Source: Sediminibacterium sp. | GTDB taxonomy: Bacteria > Bacteroidota > Bacteroidia > Chitinophagales > Chitinophagaceae | Length of the DNA stretch: 64,000 bases | Direction of reading: 5' to 3' | NCBI RefSeq assembly: GCF_030695065.1 | Contig: NZ_JAUYTR010000025.1 | Coordinates: 62,001 to 126,000 of the forward strand | Shown: piece by piece, positions 55,459 to 63,940 of the stretch | Layout: each line of letters begins with the position of its first letter | How positions within the stretch are numbered: the first letter of the stretch is position 1 | Position numbers and translations under genes: made by a program | The notes under the pieces: generated by a model | Database searches by the model: none | The model's input: the letters and a program-made list of their open reading frames with translations, nothing else | Told to the model about the DNA's origin: nothing

Positions 55459-55704
55459 ATGAGTAATTCTTTAAGATTAAGATTTGTTACTGATAGTTGC
55501 TTATTAGTTGTAAAGCAAAATGGTAAAATGGTGGTTTTGTATACCCCATTTAGGGTATTAACAATTATTCCTGTAGAAGGTCTTAATATCCATACCCAAG
55601 TATATGTTGATGCTGTTTTTCATCACCATCAATACAGATTATGCTTTCTAATCAATGGGAAGCTTTACCCATACAATTATTTCCAAATTAATGTATCCTT
55701 TTAA
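55459..55704 (+). CDS. Small hypothetical protein
   Basis: An 81-residue protein of mostly beta-strand character (RFVTDSCLLVVKQNGKMVVLYTPFRVLTIIPVEG). No domain is recognised. It is 10 bases before the likely start of the RadC/JAB gene and in the same direction, consistent with an operon of small element genes. Confidence 0.55.
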   Translation: MSNSLRLRFVTDSCLLVVKQNGKMVVLYTPFRVLTIIPVEGLNIHTQVYVDAVFHHHQYRLCFLINGKLYPYNYFQINVSF

Positions 55705-55714
55705 AAAGAAAATT

Positions 55715-56173
55715 ATGAATGCCTATAATGTCGTAAATGTCGCAGAAATACAAGTAAGTTATAATCCAACTTGTTATAATAATCCTTTAATATCACGAAG
55801 CCAAGATGCTTTTAATGTATTAAGGAAGTTTATACCTAATGAAACAATTTCACTACAGGAACATTTTCTTGTTATGTTTCTTAATAATTCAAATATGGTA
55901 TTAGGTGTTTATATGCTTTCAAAAGGTGGAATAACTAGTACTTCAGTAGACCCCAGATTAATATTAGCTACAGCATTAAAGGTCGCTGCAACTGGTATGA
56001 TTTTATGCCATAACCATCCATCAGGTAATTTGAAGCCTTCAGAAGCTGATAAAATGCTCACTAGAAAATTAACAAATGCAGCAGCTTTTATGGATATCAA
56101 GATTGCAGACCATATAATTATGTCAGGAACAAATAACAGTTACTTCAGTTTTGCTGATGAAGGACTTATTTAA
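55715..56173 (+). CDS. RadC-like JAB/MPN domain protein
   Basis: A 152-residue protein with the JAMM-type metal motif: EHFLVMFLN, then CHNHPSGNLKPSEADKML (HxH...D). This is the core of the RadC family, frequent on mobile elements. Its biochemical role is not settled; it is unlikely to be a classical DNA-repair protein. The start at 55715 (MNAYNVVNVAEIQ) is preferred; an in-frame ATG at 55691 is also possible but lies inside the previous gene. Confidence 0.85.
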   Translation: MNAYNVVNVAEIQVSYNPTCYNNPLISRSQDAFNVLRKFIPNETISLQEHFLVMFLNNSNMVLGVYMLSKGGITSTSVDPRLILATALKVAATGMILCHNHPSGNLKPSEADKMLTRKLTNAAAFMDIKIADHIIMSGTNNSYFSFADEGLI

Positions 56174-56261
56174 TATTGATTTCAATTTATATCTTCCTTT
56201 GAATTATTTTAATTTTACTTTGGACTGTAGTTCTATTTACTATTAAATAAATTCCAGAATA

Positions 56262-56945
56262 ATGACATTAGAAAGTCTAGGCGATTATTTAAAAGGGAAA
56301 CCTAAGTCAATATTAACTTGTGTGCATTTAGGTAATCAATTATCATTTTCTCCAAAATGCTATACTAAAAATGCATTTTTTTATGATGAAAATCGAAACC
56401 TTGTAAAACGTTTGGATTTTCATGTTCCATCCAAGCTTATTGATACTTACACATATATTACTAAAGCGAATTATGAAAATACTATTAGGTATGAGTTTCT
56501 GGGTAATCAAATTGTACACTACAACATTTACCAATTTGATAAGTTTAGGAACTTGGTTGAAGATGAAGAAATTAGTAAAAGGGGTTATTCGCTAACGAAA
56601 ACTTATTATACCTATGATGCAAATAATAATTTGATTTTTAAGAAAAAAATTGATTGTATGTCTAATTTAATAATTTATTCTTGCTCAATCAAATATACCA
56701 GTGATAGTTCTAGAATTGAAACTGCTGAAATTAAATACATGAATAGTGTAGAAAAGACTTGGCTTGGTACTTTTGAGTATGAAGATAATATTATCATATC
56801 TGAAAAATATCTTTTTAATAATAAAAGGTATTATGAGTATCAAGTAAAACAATTGGATAAAAAGGGAAATTGGATAAAAAGGGAGTTTAATTCCAATTTT
56901 TATAAAAATCATATTTATCAGAGGGAGATTGAGTACCACATTTAA
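56262..56945 (+). CDS. Hypothetical protein with YD/RHS-like repeats
   Basis: A 227-residue protein with repeated beta-hairpin units such as FFYDENRNLVKRLDFHV, YTYDANNNLIFKKKIDC and QLDKKGNWIKREFN. The pattern of Tyr/Phe, Asp/Asn and Gly/Asn turns resembles YD (RHS) repeats and the MORN-like YwqK family. There is no signal peptide. RHS fragments are often toxin-associated, but there is no toxin domain here and the protein is small. Function unknown; probably cargo. Confidence 0.55.
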   Translation: MTLESLGDYLKGKPKSILTCVHLGNQLSFSPKCYTKNAFFYDENRNLVKRLDFHVPSKLIDTYTYITKANYENTIRYEFLGNQIVHYNIYQFDKFRNLVEDEEISKRGYSLTKTYYTYDANNNLIFKKKIDCMSNLIIYSCSIKYTSDSSRIETAEIKYMNSVEKTWLGTFEYEDNIIISEKYLFNNKRYYEYQVKQLDKKGNWIKREFNSNFYKNHIYQREIEYHI

Positions 56946-57020
56946 CTTCAATTAGTACTGATAAAATTGTGTAAGAAACTATTTCACTTGGAATTCAATA
57001 AATTAGTTTGTTAATTCCTT

Positions 57021-57260
57021 TTAAACTAATTCTTTAGGATTAACATCCAACGCTTCTGCAATTAGTAATAGGTAGGAAACAGAGAAGTTTACTTTACCTA
57101 ATTCAACCCTATTTATTTGGGAATAATCCTTATCGTTACATTTAAAGGCTAAATCCATCTGTGTAAGACCTTTTTGGAGACGCAATTCTCTGATTCTGCT
57201 ACCAATTTTAAGCAGAAATTCATCATCCCTATAATATGGCTTCCTTGACTTTTTTTTCAC
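57021..57260 (-). CDS. XRE-family transcriptional regulator
   Basis: A 79-residue DNA-binding protein of the Cro/CI helix-turn-helix type: IGSRIRELRLQKGLTQMDLAFKCNDKDYSQINRVELGKVNFSVSYLLLIAEALDV, with the recognition helix at DYSQINRVE. It is divergent from the TPR gene at 57338, with a palindromic operator between. A simple model is that it represses both itself and the downstream cargo genes. Confidence 0.85.
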   Translation of the reverse strand: MKKKSRKPYYRDDEFLLKIGSRIRELRLQKGLTQMDLAFKCNDKDYSQINRVELGKVNFSVSYLLLIAEALDVNPKELV

Positions 57261-57280
57261 CCACTAAAGGGAACAAATAA

Positions 57281-57308
57281 GGATAATTTGTCATAGGGAT
57301 AATTATCC
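57281..57308. promoter_or_regulatory. Palindromic operator between the XRE gene and the TPR gene
   Basis: GGATAATTATCC at 57297-57308 is a perfect 12-bp palindrome. A half-site GGATAATT lies at 57281-57288, 16 bases before it. The arrangement in the divergent promoter region fits an XRE-repressor operator. Confidence 0.6.
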
Positions 57309-57337
57309 TTAATTTTAATTTATAATTCAAGTTTTTT

Positions 57338-58075
57338 ATGGAACTAGCTCAGATAAAAGCAATTGAAATTTTTTTAACAAAGTACCCTAAACTTAAAGAA
57401 ATCATAAATGATAGAAATAAGCTTGAACAATTCCTCGAAAGGAATCCAGATATAAGTTTAGAATTTATGGAAAAATTAGCAAATGCTAATAACCCTTATT
57501 TAGAGTTGATTGATGAAATTGATTCAATTCCTGAAGAAGACATTGATGTAGCAATTTTAAAATGTCAACAAGGTGTCTTAAAATTTCCTAATGAACAACA
57601 TATATTCTACAAGAAAATATCCCAGTTATTTGAAGGAAAAGAAAAGTATACAGATTCTATTACATATGCTAAAAAATCAATTGAAACAACTCCTAAAGAA
57701 ATAGAAGATTATCAATATAAAATATATTGGCTCCAAATGAACATTTTCGATTGTTATATGAAATTAAAAGAATGGGAAAAGGCATATTCATTAATTGACG
57801 AAATTATATTACCTTCTCCTGATTACAAATATAGTAGAGGAATAAAAAAAGTAGAAGTTCTAATTAAATTAGAATTTCTTGAATTAGCAAACTTAATAGT
57901 ATGGGAACTTATTGATGATATTTCTCCAAAAGTTGGTAGTGATTATATGAAATTATATGACCTTTATTCTTTCAAAGTAAGAATTAGCATTGCTGCAAAT
58001 TTGGATGAAGATTCTATTAATAAGGATAGAGAAAAGATGGCTGAATATTCTTATTTAATGTTACAAAATTGGTAG
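57338..58075 (+). CDS. TPR-like helical repeat protein
   Basis: A 245-residue all-helical soluble protein. A first region (LAQIKAIEIFLTKYPKLKEIINDRNKLEQFLERNPDI) looks like a linker helix bundle. From about residue 65 the pattern of TPR-like helix pairs begins (QQGVLKFPNEQHIFYKKISQLFEGKEKYTDSITYAKKSIETTPKE). It is the first of a tight pair with the zinc-ribbon/TerB protein four bases downstream and is controlled by the XRE operator. No catalytic motif is seen. Confidence 0.65.
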   Translation: MELAQIKAIEIFLTKYPKLKEIINDRNKLEQFLERNPDISLEFMEKLANANNPYLELIDEIDSIPEEDIDVAILKCQQGVLKFPNEQHIFYKKISQLFEGKEKYTDSITYAKKSIETTPKEIEDYQYKIYWLQMNIFDCYMKLKEWEKAYSLIDEIILPSPDYKYSRGIKKVEVLIKLEFLELANLIVWELIDDISPKVGSDYMKLYDLYSFKVRISIAANLDEDSINKDREKMAEYSYLMLQNW

Positions 58076-58079
58076 GGCT

Positions 58080-58838
58080 ATGCTAAAATTTGAAACTATA
58101 GAATCAAGTGGAACAAATGCATCTTGCAATAAATGTGGTATTTCAACTTGGGTTACAAATTACATGGAAGGGACTGAAGAAGGTGAAAGAGTTACTTATT
58201 GGGGATTTCAATGTCTTACTTGTGGGAATATAGAAACTGGTAAAGCTAGAGAAACTGAAACAAATGGAGGATGTAGGGAATGTGGTGGCATATTAAGTCG
58301 AAAAGAACCAATTAAATGCCCTGCATGTTTAGGAAGTGGAATTGTATCTGATAAGGTAAAAGCTAAAAAAAGATTTTTACTTACTATTAAAAAAGGTGCA
58401 GATTATAAAATACCACCTCTTGACAATAAAATAGGATTTACAAAAGAAATTATTTCATCACTACTAAGCCTCAATTTAATATTAGCTAATATAGATGCTG
58501 ATGGGAAAGATATTGTACATACTGGTGAAGCAACTGTTGCAATAAAAATGCTTAGTTTCTTTGAAATAGACCCTAGTACTTCATTATTTGAATATGATAT
58601 TTCTATGGAATTAGAAGTTATCTTAAAGTACTTGAAGCACTTAAGGAAAGAGCAGATTGATTGGCTATTAGTTTGCTTGCATGAACTTATAGTTTATGAT
58701 GAGGATATAAATGAAATCGAATGGAATTTTATGAAAATCCTTCTGAATAACTTTGGAATGGATGAAGAGTACTATTTCAATTGTCTTTTAGAAGCTACCA
58801 TGACTGATGGAACTTGGATAATCAGAGGTTCTGATTAA
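58080..58838 (+). CDS. Zinc-ribbon protein with C-terminal TerB-like domain
   Basis: A 252-residue protein. The first 90 residues carry four CxxC pairs (CNKCG, CLTCG, CRECGG, CPACLGSG) consistent with two zinc ribbons. The C-terminal part (about residues 180-250: YLKHLRKEQIDWLLVCLHELIVYDEDINEIEWNFMKILLNNFGMDEEYY) resembles a TerB-like helical domain, common in phage-resistance and stress systems. It follows the TPR gene by four bases. Function unknown; a nucleic-acid sensing or stress-response role is only an inference. Confidence 0.6.
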   Translation: MLKFETIESSGTNASCNKCGISTWVTNYMEGTEEGERVTYWGFQCLTCGNIETGKARETETNGGCRECGGILSRKEPIKCPACLGSGIVSDKVKAKKRFLLTIKKGADYKIPPLDNKIGFTKEIISSLLSLNLILANIDADGKDIVHTGEATVAIKMLSFFEIDPSTSLFEYDISMELEVILKYLKHLRKEQIDWLLVCLHELIVYDEDINEIEWNFMKILLNNFGMDEEYYFNCLLEATMTDGTWIIRGSD

Positions 58839-58847
58839 ATAGCAAAT

Positions 58848-58934
58848 ATGGATATATTTCCCTTCATTAGTAAGAATGGCTTATGGCATTTAGATGGGTC
58901 TGAATACTTAAGTTTGGATATTAATTGTAATTAA
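58848..58934 (+). pseudogene. Truncated copy of the NGLWH family gene
   Basis: A 28-codon frame, MDIFPFISKNGLWHLDGSEY..., aligns with the first 20-25 residues of the full-length gene at 59365, and 18 bases around AATGGCTTATGGCATTTA are identical. It stops shortly after, so it is probably a broken copy. A convergent gene begins one base downstream. Confidence 0.55.
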
Positions 58935-58951
58935 CTAGATAATATCTAGTT
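58933..58951. terminator. Perfect palindrome at the convergent junction
   Basis: AACTAGAT and ATCTAGTT flank a three-base AAT loop. It covers the ends of the truncated gene and of the convergent gene at 58935-59309. It could act as a terminator, although no T run is attached. Confidence 0.4.
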
Positions 58952-59309
58952 GCATAACAGAAACTTCCAGTTCTGGTTCATAAAAAGTGTCTTTGATATG
59001 TTTGTTAAGGTATTCAATTATTAATATTTCATCTGCTTCTTGATAAAATAATTCAGGGTCTTTGCTAAACTTAGTGAAAATAACTCCTCTTAGAAACTTC
59101 ATTATTGCTTCAAAGAGTTCTTTATTATAAGTAGCAGGAACTTCTATCAATTGATTCTCTTCATTCCAAATATTGATTTGTAACGAAGCTTGTTTAGTAT
59201 GGGTGTCATAAACTAATATAAATCCATGTGGTTCACAGCCTCTTTTCAACACCCATTCTACATATATAGGACGAGCAAAATCATCAAATAATTCTATTAG
59301 TTTAGACAT
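58935..59309 (-). CDS. Hypothetical acidic protein
   Basis: A 124-residue soluble, acidic protein (MSKLIELFDDFARPIYVEWVL near the start). It has an alpha/beta composition and no recognised domain. It sits in reverse orientation between a truncated and a full-length copy of the NGLWH family, which suggests it was inserted there or is an antagonist of the family. Both are speculation. Confidence 0.55.
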   Translation of the reverse strand: MSKLIELFDDFARPIYVEWVLKRGCEPHGFILVYDTHTKQASLQINIWNEENQLIEVPATYNKELFEAIMKFLRGVIFTKFSKDPELFYQEADEILIIEYLNKHIKDTFYEPELEVSVMQLDII

Positions 59310-59364
59310 AGGATAAAGATAACTTACATTAAATTTTAAAAGAATAATTTAAACGTATTTATTA

Positions 59365-59730
59365 ATGCACATGGATATTTTGCATTTTGTTTGTAAAAAT
59401 GGCTTATGGCATTTAAGTACACCTGAGTTAATTGATAAGTTTGATATTTATCATACTCCATTAATTATTGCAGAAAGAGGCTTTGTTGAGATTCTAGATG
59501 AATTATCAACAGGTATATTTAACTATTTGATTCTTGGTTTCCATTATCAGCCCATATATCCATATGATGTTTTGATTATTCGAGAAGGAGCAAGTTATAA
59601 ATGTGTTTCACTTCTAGGTCAGGATAAGGATTCATTTGTTTGGTTTCCAGATTACGTCTACAAGGCTATGGAGAATAATTATAACTCTAATAGGATTTAT
59701 ATAGAAATTGGTGCTGTATATCTTTCTTGA
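59365..59730 (+). CDS. NGLWH family protein, copy 1
   Basis: A 121-residue protein. It contains FVCKNGLWHLSTPELIDKF near the start and a middle part YLILGFHYQPIYPYDVLIIREGASYKCVSLLG that recurs in the next gene as LHLEFHYEYINPYDAKMVRARNTYKCVSIF. This defines a small family of at least three copies here. No signal peptide, no known domain. The start may be the second ATG at 59371. Possible roles include immunity proteins or small cargo; no function is known. Confidence 0.65.
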   Translation: MHMDILHFVCKNGLWHLSTPELIDKFDIYHTPLIIAERGFVEILDELSTGIFNYLILGFHYQPIYPYDVLIIREGASYKCVSLLGQDKDSFVWFPDYVYKAMENNYNSNRIYIEIGAVYLS

Positions 59731-59754
59731 TGTTTGAATTCTTAATTAATAAGC

Positions 59755-60117
59755 ATGGATAAAATTTCCTTCATTAAAACCAACGATTTATGGCATGTTA
59801 ATATGCCTGAACTTATTGTAAACCATATAACTTATAAAGAGCCAAACTTTATAACTGAAAGAAACATGATTGAACTATTGGACACTTTGGCTAAGAAAAA
59901 ATCAACCAATCTGCATCTGGAGTTTCATTACGAGTATATAAATCCTTATGATGCAAAAATGGTAAGAGCCAGGAATACATATAAGTGTGTTTCAATCTTT
60001 TACAAGGAAAAGGAGATGTTATTGTCTTTCCCTCCAATTCTTGAAAGGGCTATGAAGAGTAATAATAACTCACAGTATATTTTTGTAAGGGTATTTTCTG
60101 TATTAGTAAAAGAATAA
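59755..60117 (+). CDS. NGLWH family protein, copy 2
   Basis: A 120-residue paralogue of the gene at 59365, 24 bases downstream in the same direction. The N-terminus ISFIKTNDLWHVNMPELIVNH and the middle FHYEYINPYDAK align with copy 1 (for example the LWH, the PEL/I, the FHY and PYD positions). The two are diverged tandem duplicates; a third truncated copy is at 58848. Function unknown. Confidence 0.65.
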   Translation: MDKISFIKTNDLWHVNMPELIVNHITYKEPNFITERNMIELLDTLAKKKSTNLHLEFHYEYINPYDAKMVRARNTYKCVSIFYKEKEMLLSFPPILERAMKSNNNSQYIFVRVFSVLVKE

Positions 60118-60264
60118 TATTTTCGTCATATCATCCTTTCTTCATATATTCATAGTACCCAATTTATTCCTCCCCCAATTGTTTCGTTTGTAATTATTTA
60201 CTAACCCTATAAACTTATGTTTCTTAGGTAGTATGATTTGTTTAAAATAAATTAAAACAACAAT

Positions 60265-61338
60265 ATGGATTTCAAAGACCAGATTAAACAGTTAGGTGAA
60301 AGAGTAATAAAACTCAAAGACCAAATTAACACTGAAGAAGCTACTAAGAATGCTTTTATTATGCCATTTATGCAAATATTAGGCTATGATGTATTTAATC
60401 CTACAGAAGTAGTTCCAGAGTTTGTGAGTGATATTGGTATTAAAAAGGGTGAAAAGATTGATTATGCAATATTTAAAGATGGAATGCCAACAATACTCAT
60501 TGAGTGTAAGCATTGGGCACAAAATTTAAATTTGCACGATGGTCAACTACTTAGGTATTTTCATGTATCTAAAGCAAAGTTTGGCTTACTTACTAATGGT
60601 ATCATATATAGATTCTATTCAGACCTTGTAGAGGCTAATAAAATGGACGAAAAACCATTCTTAGATTTTAATATTACTGATATTAAGGATAATCAAATTG
60701 AAGAGCTTAAAAAGTTTCATAAATCAGTGTTTGATTCAGAAAGTATAGTAAATACAGCTAGTGAGCTTAAATATACAAATGAGCTAAAAGCACTTCTACA
60801 TCAAGAACTTACGAATCCTAGTGCTGACTTTGTAAGGCATTTTGCAAAGCAAGTTTACCCAAGTGTGGTTACTGCTAAAGTTTTAGATTTATTCACTAAT
60901 CTCACTAAGAAATCTATTCAACAGCATATCAGTGACCTTATTACTGAAAGACTAAAGACAGCTTTAACAAAAGAAGATGAGGCTACTAAGGAACAGCAAT
61001 TAGTAGAAGCAGAAATAAATAAAACTGAAGAAAGCAAAGTTGAAACTACTCAAGAAGAATTAGAAGGTTTCATGATTGTTAAATCAATATTAAGGGAAAA
61101 AATACCTGTAAAGAGAGTAACTCACAGAGATGCGCAATCTTATTTTGCAATTTTATTAGATGATAATAATCGTAAAACAATTTGTAGACTCTATTTAAAT
61201 GGGCAGAAAAAATATTTTGTTATACTAGATGAAAGTAAAAAGGAAGTCAAGAAAGAAATTTCTTCAGTTGATGATATTTTCAATTATTCTCAAGATTTAT
61301 TTAGTGTAGTTGAGAGTCTAGATAAAGGTAAAGAGTAA
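60265..61338 (+). CDS. Orphan HsdR_N-type nuclease domain protein
   Basis: A 357-residue protein. The first 150 residues match the N-terminal endonuclease domain of type I restriction HsdR subunits: PFMQILGYDVFNPTEVVPEF, then the PD-(D/E)xK site KIDYAIFKDGMPTILIECKHW (Asp, then Glu-x-Lys). There is no helicase motor and no hsdM/hsdS nearby. The rest is helical and charged, with a C-terminal strand-rich domain. Stand-alone versions are common on mobile elements and prophages; a nuclease defence or maintenance role is likely but unproven. Confidence 0.8.
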   Translation: MDFKDQIKQLGERVIKLKDQINTEEATKNAFIMPFMQILGYDVFNPTEVVPEFVSDIGIKKGEKIDYAIFKDGMPTILIECKHWAQNLNLHDGQLLRYFHVSKAKFGLLTNGIIYRFYSDLVEANKMDEKPFLDFNITDIKDNQIEELKKFHKSVFDSESIVNTASELKYTNELKALLHQELTNPSADFVRHFAKQVYPSVVTAKVLDLFTNLTKKSIQQHISDLITERLKTALTKEDEATKEQQLVEAEINKTEESKVETTQEELEGFMIVKSILREKIPVKRVTHRDAQSYFAILLDDNNRKTICRLYLNGQKKYFVILDESKKEVKKEISSVDDIFNYSQDLFSVVESLDKGKE

Positions 61339-61443
61339 TCAAAATATTTTGTGGGGTATCATTTAAAGTTTTTTCCCATTAAAACATGACTAATTTTATT
61401 AAACGCCCTGAATAATAGTACTTAGTATAAACAAGTATAACAA

Positions 61444-61692
61444 ATGGAATACTACTTTATAATATTTTGGATAGCTGGAATTGTTCTAGGTTTTACTGTT
61501 TTGTATCTAGTAATAAAATCAGCTATTATTAATGGTATTAAGGAATCTGGTATTTTGAATGCTAGAAGCGATTCAACCAAAGAAGCCAATTCTACTTATT
61601 ATAAACCCAACTCTGCACAAAGTTTGCTGAAAAGTAGATATGAAAGAGGTGAAATATCTTTTGAGGAATATATTAAGAATCTAATGAGTTGA
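61444..61692 (+). CDS. Membrane protein with C-terminal SHOCT domain
   Basis: An 82-residue protein. One membrane helix (about residues 3-27: YYFIIFWIAGIVLGFTVLYLVI) is followed by a short linker and a SHOCT motif (LLKSRYERGEISFEEYIKNLM). SHOCT domains are found at the ends of many membrane and toxin-associated proteins and probably mediate oligomerisation. It is an island gene of unknown role. Confidence 0.75.
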   Translation: MEYYFIIFWIAGIVLGFTVLYLVIKSAIINGIKESGILNARSDSTKEANSTYYKPNSAQSLLKSRYERGEISFEEYIKNLMS

Positions 61693-61914
61693 AGTAGTCG
61701 AGGTTTGCCCTAATTATTTTTTGTGGATTAGTTTAATTATTCATGTTTGCTTCATTTTTGGATTACTAGATTAAGCAAAAAAATATTTTTTAAAAGTTAA
61801 AATGGTAATGATTTCTAGGTTTTAATAAGGATGATATTCTATTCTAAAAAAAATATCTACTTTCTAGTATATAGAATTTGGGCACTTTTATTTAATAGGT
61901 AAAAAAAGTTTAAA

Positions 61915-63768
61915 ATGAAATATAAAAAGTTGCAAATCCAAAATTATAAAGGGATTAAAAATGTAGAAATAGATTTTACACATAATCGAATACTAACTTT
62001 AGTTGGATTAAATGAGAGTGGTAAGACAACAATATTAGATGCAATTAATTTGTTTTATTCTTTAGCTAAAGATAAAAAATTAACAACTGAAGAGCTTAAT
62101 CTATTAAGACCTAAAGGAATAGATTTTACTGGAGATATTATACTTAGGGGTACTCTAGAATTTGAAGAATCAGATTATGCTAAAATGGATATTTATTTAA
62201 AAGAAAACAATATTCCAACAAAAATAATTTACCCTAAAATATATAGTTATGCTTTTTCATTTAAATATGAGGTTCATACATATTTATCTAGTATTGGAAA
62301 TGTAATATTCGAGGCAAAAGACAATGCCAAAGCCAAAACCAATAAAACGCTATTCAAAACAAACAATGAATTATGGAATAAGTTAGTCTTTTTTATAAGA
62401 AGAGAATTAGTACCAGAAATTTTATATTATGAGGATTTTATTTTTGAAATTCCAGATAAAATAAATTTTGATATTAATTCTAAAATAAATTTGCCTCAAA
62501 AGAATAATGCAATTGAAGAATGGAAACTTGTATTTGATGATATCTTAAAATCAGTAAATCCTAAATTCATCACTTTTCAAGAACAAGTAGTAAATATTTG
62601 GAATACAGATAATGATACTGCGAGGCAAAGGATTGCAGCTATGGAAAAGATATTGGATATTAAAATTACGAAATCTTGGAAAGCACTTTTTGATGATAAT
62701 GATGAAAAAAGTAATCAAAGATTGAATTTTAAAGAAATCAAATTAATTCCAATTGCTGTTGAAGCCAATTCTATAAACTTTTCGTTTAAAATTAAAACAG
62801 ATAGTGGGAAAGAATTTTCTTTGAATGAAAGAAGTAAGGGATGCAAATGGTTTTTTTCTTTTTTAATATTTACTGAGTTTAGAAAAAATAGGACTAAGAA
62901 TATTTTGTTCCTGCTTGATGAACCAGCTTCTAATTTACATTCATCAGCACAGCTGAAAATTTTGAGTGCTATTGAATCATTAAGTGATAAATCTGTTATT
63001 GTTTATTCAACTCATTCACACCATTTAATTAATCCCAAGTGGTTAAATGGAGCTTATATTGTAGTAAATGAAGCAATGTCAACAAGTAATCTTGAAGGTG
63101 CATTTACAGATAACGATGCTAAAATAACTGCTTATCGTTATTATAATTATGTAAGTCAAAATAAACAACAATCTCAAAGTCTTTTTTTTCAGCCTATTTT
63201 AGATAGATTAGATTATAAGCCTAGTTATTTAGACCCAATTCCAGATGTTGTTATTACAGAAGGTAAATTCGATTGGTATACTTTTAAATATATTAATGAA
63301 GTCCTTCTCAATAATGAATTTGATATTAGCTTCTATCCTGGAAAAGGTGCTGATTCAAACGAACAAATTTTAAGGCTCTACATGTCTTGGGGTTCTGATT
63401 TTATCTTATTACTTGACAGCGATGAGAAAGGTAAATCTGCAACTATTCAATACATCGATATTCTTGGAGCATATGTTAATGATAGAATAATTACTTATGA
63501 AAATATTTTCAATAGACTACTTGTTACAGAGGATTTATTTACAGATAATGATGTTAAGGAAATAATTACTGCTGCTTTTGAAAAAGAAAATTATGATTCC
63601 ATAAAAAGTGATAAAAAGAAATTCAAATCAACATTAAATTTTGCGATTTCCCAATTATTGGTTTTAAAACAGCCAATTTCACTTGAATCCACAACGATTG
63701 AAAACTTTAGACTACTTTTCAATCGTTTAGCAAATGCATTAAAGGGGAATAAGATTTATACTCATTAA
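61915..63768 (+). CDS. OLD-family ATP-dependent nuclease (AAA ATPase plus TOPRIM)
   Basis: A 617-residue protein with an ABC-type ATPase: Walker A is LVGLNESGKTT near residue 33, the signature is NERSKGCKWFFSFL, Walker B is ILFLLDEPASNLH, and the switch His is in YSTHSHHL. A C-terminal TOPRIM-like nuclease follows, with VVITEGKFDWYTF (Glu) and LLLDSDEKGK (DxD). This is the architecture of class 1 OLD nucleases and of related anti-phage proteins. No UvrD-like GajB or other classic partner is visible, so it may act alone or with a gene beyond the window. A 221-base gap precedes it. Confidence 0.85.
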   Translation: MKYKKLQIQNYKGIKNVEIDFTHNRILTLVGLNESGKTTILDAINLFYSLAKDKKLTTEELNLLRPKGIDFTGDIILRGTLEFEESDYAKMDIYLKENNIPTKIIYPKIYSYAFSFKYEVHTYLSSIGNVIFEAKDNAKAKTNKTLFKTNNELWNKLVFFIRRELVPEILYYEDFIFEIPDKINFDINSKINLPQKNNAIEEWKLVFDDILKSVNPKFITFQEQVVNIWNTDNDTARQRIAAMEKILDIKITKSWKALFDDNDEKSNQRLNFKEIKLIPIAVEANSINFSFKIKTDSGKEFSLNERSKGCKWFFSFLIFTEFRKNRTKNILFLLDEPASNLHSSAQLKILSAIESLSDKSVIVYSTHSHHLINPKWLNGAYIVVNEAMSTSNLEGAFTDNDAKITAYRYYNYVSQNKQQSQSLFFQPILDRLDYKPSYLDPIPDVVITEGKFDWYTFKYINEVLLNNEFDISFYPGKGADSNEQILRLYMSWGSDFILLLDSDEKGKSATIQYIDILGAYVNDRIITYENIFNRLLVTEDLFTDNDVKEIITAAFEKENYDSIKSDKKKFKSTLNFAISQLLVLKQPISLESTTIENFRLLFNRLANALKGNKIYTH

Positions 63769-63940
63769 GGTGTTATTCCTTTTTGATTATTAGAAGAGTT
63801 TGAAAAAAACAAAAAGGGGCTACCAAAAAGGCTAAAATTTTCTTTATATTTAGATTTAATGATAATTTTAATATGTGGGCTACAAATTTATATAGGAAAT
63901 ATTAAAGGAGCCTTAAAATTAGATGGTTTAATTGATTTCT

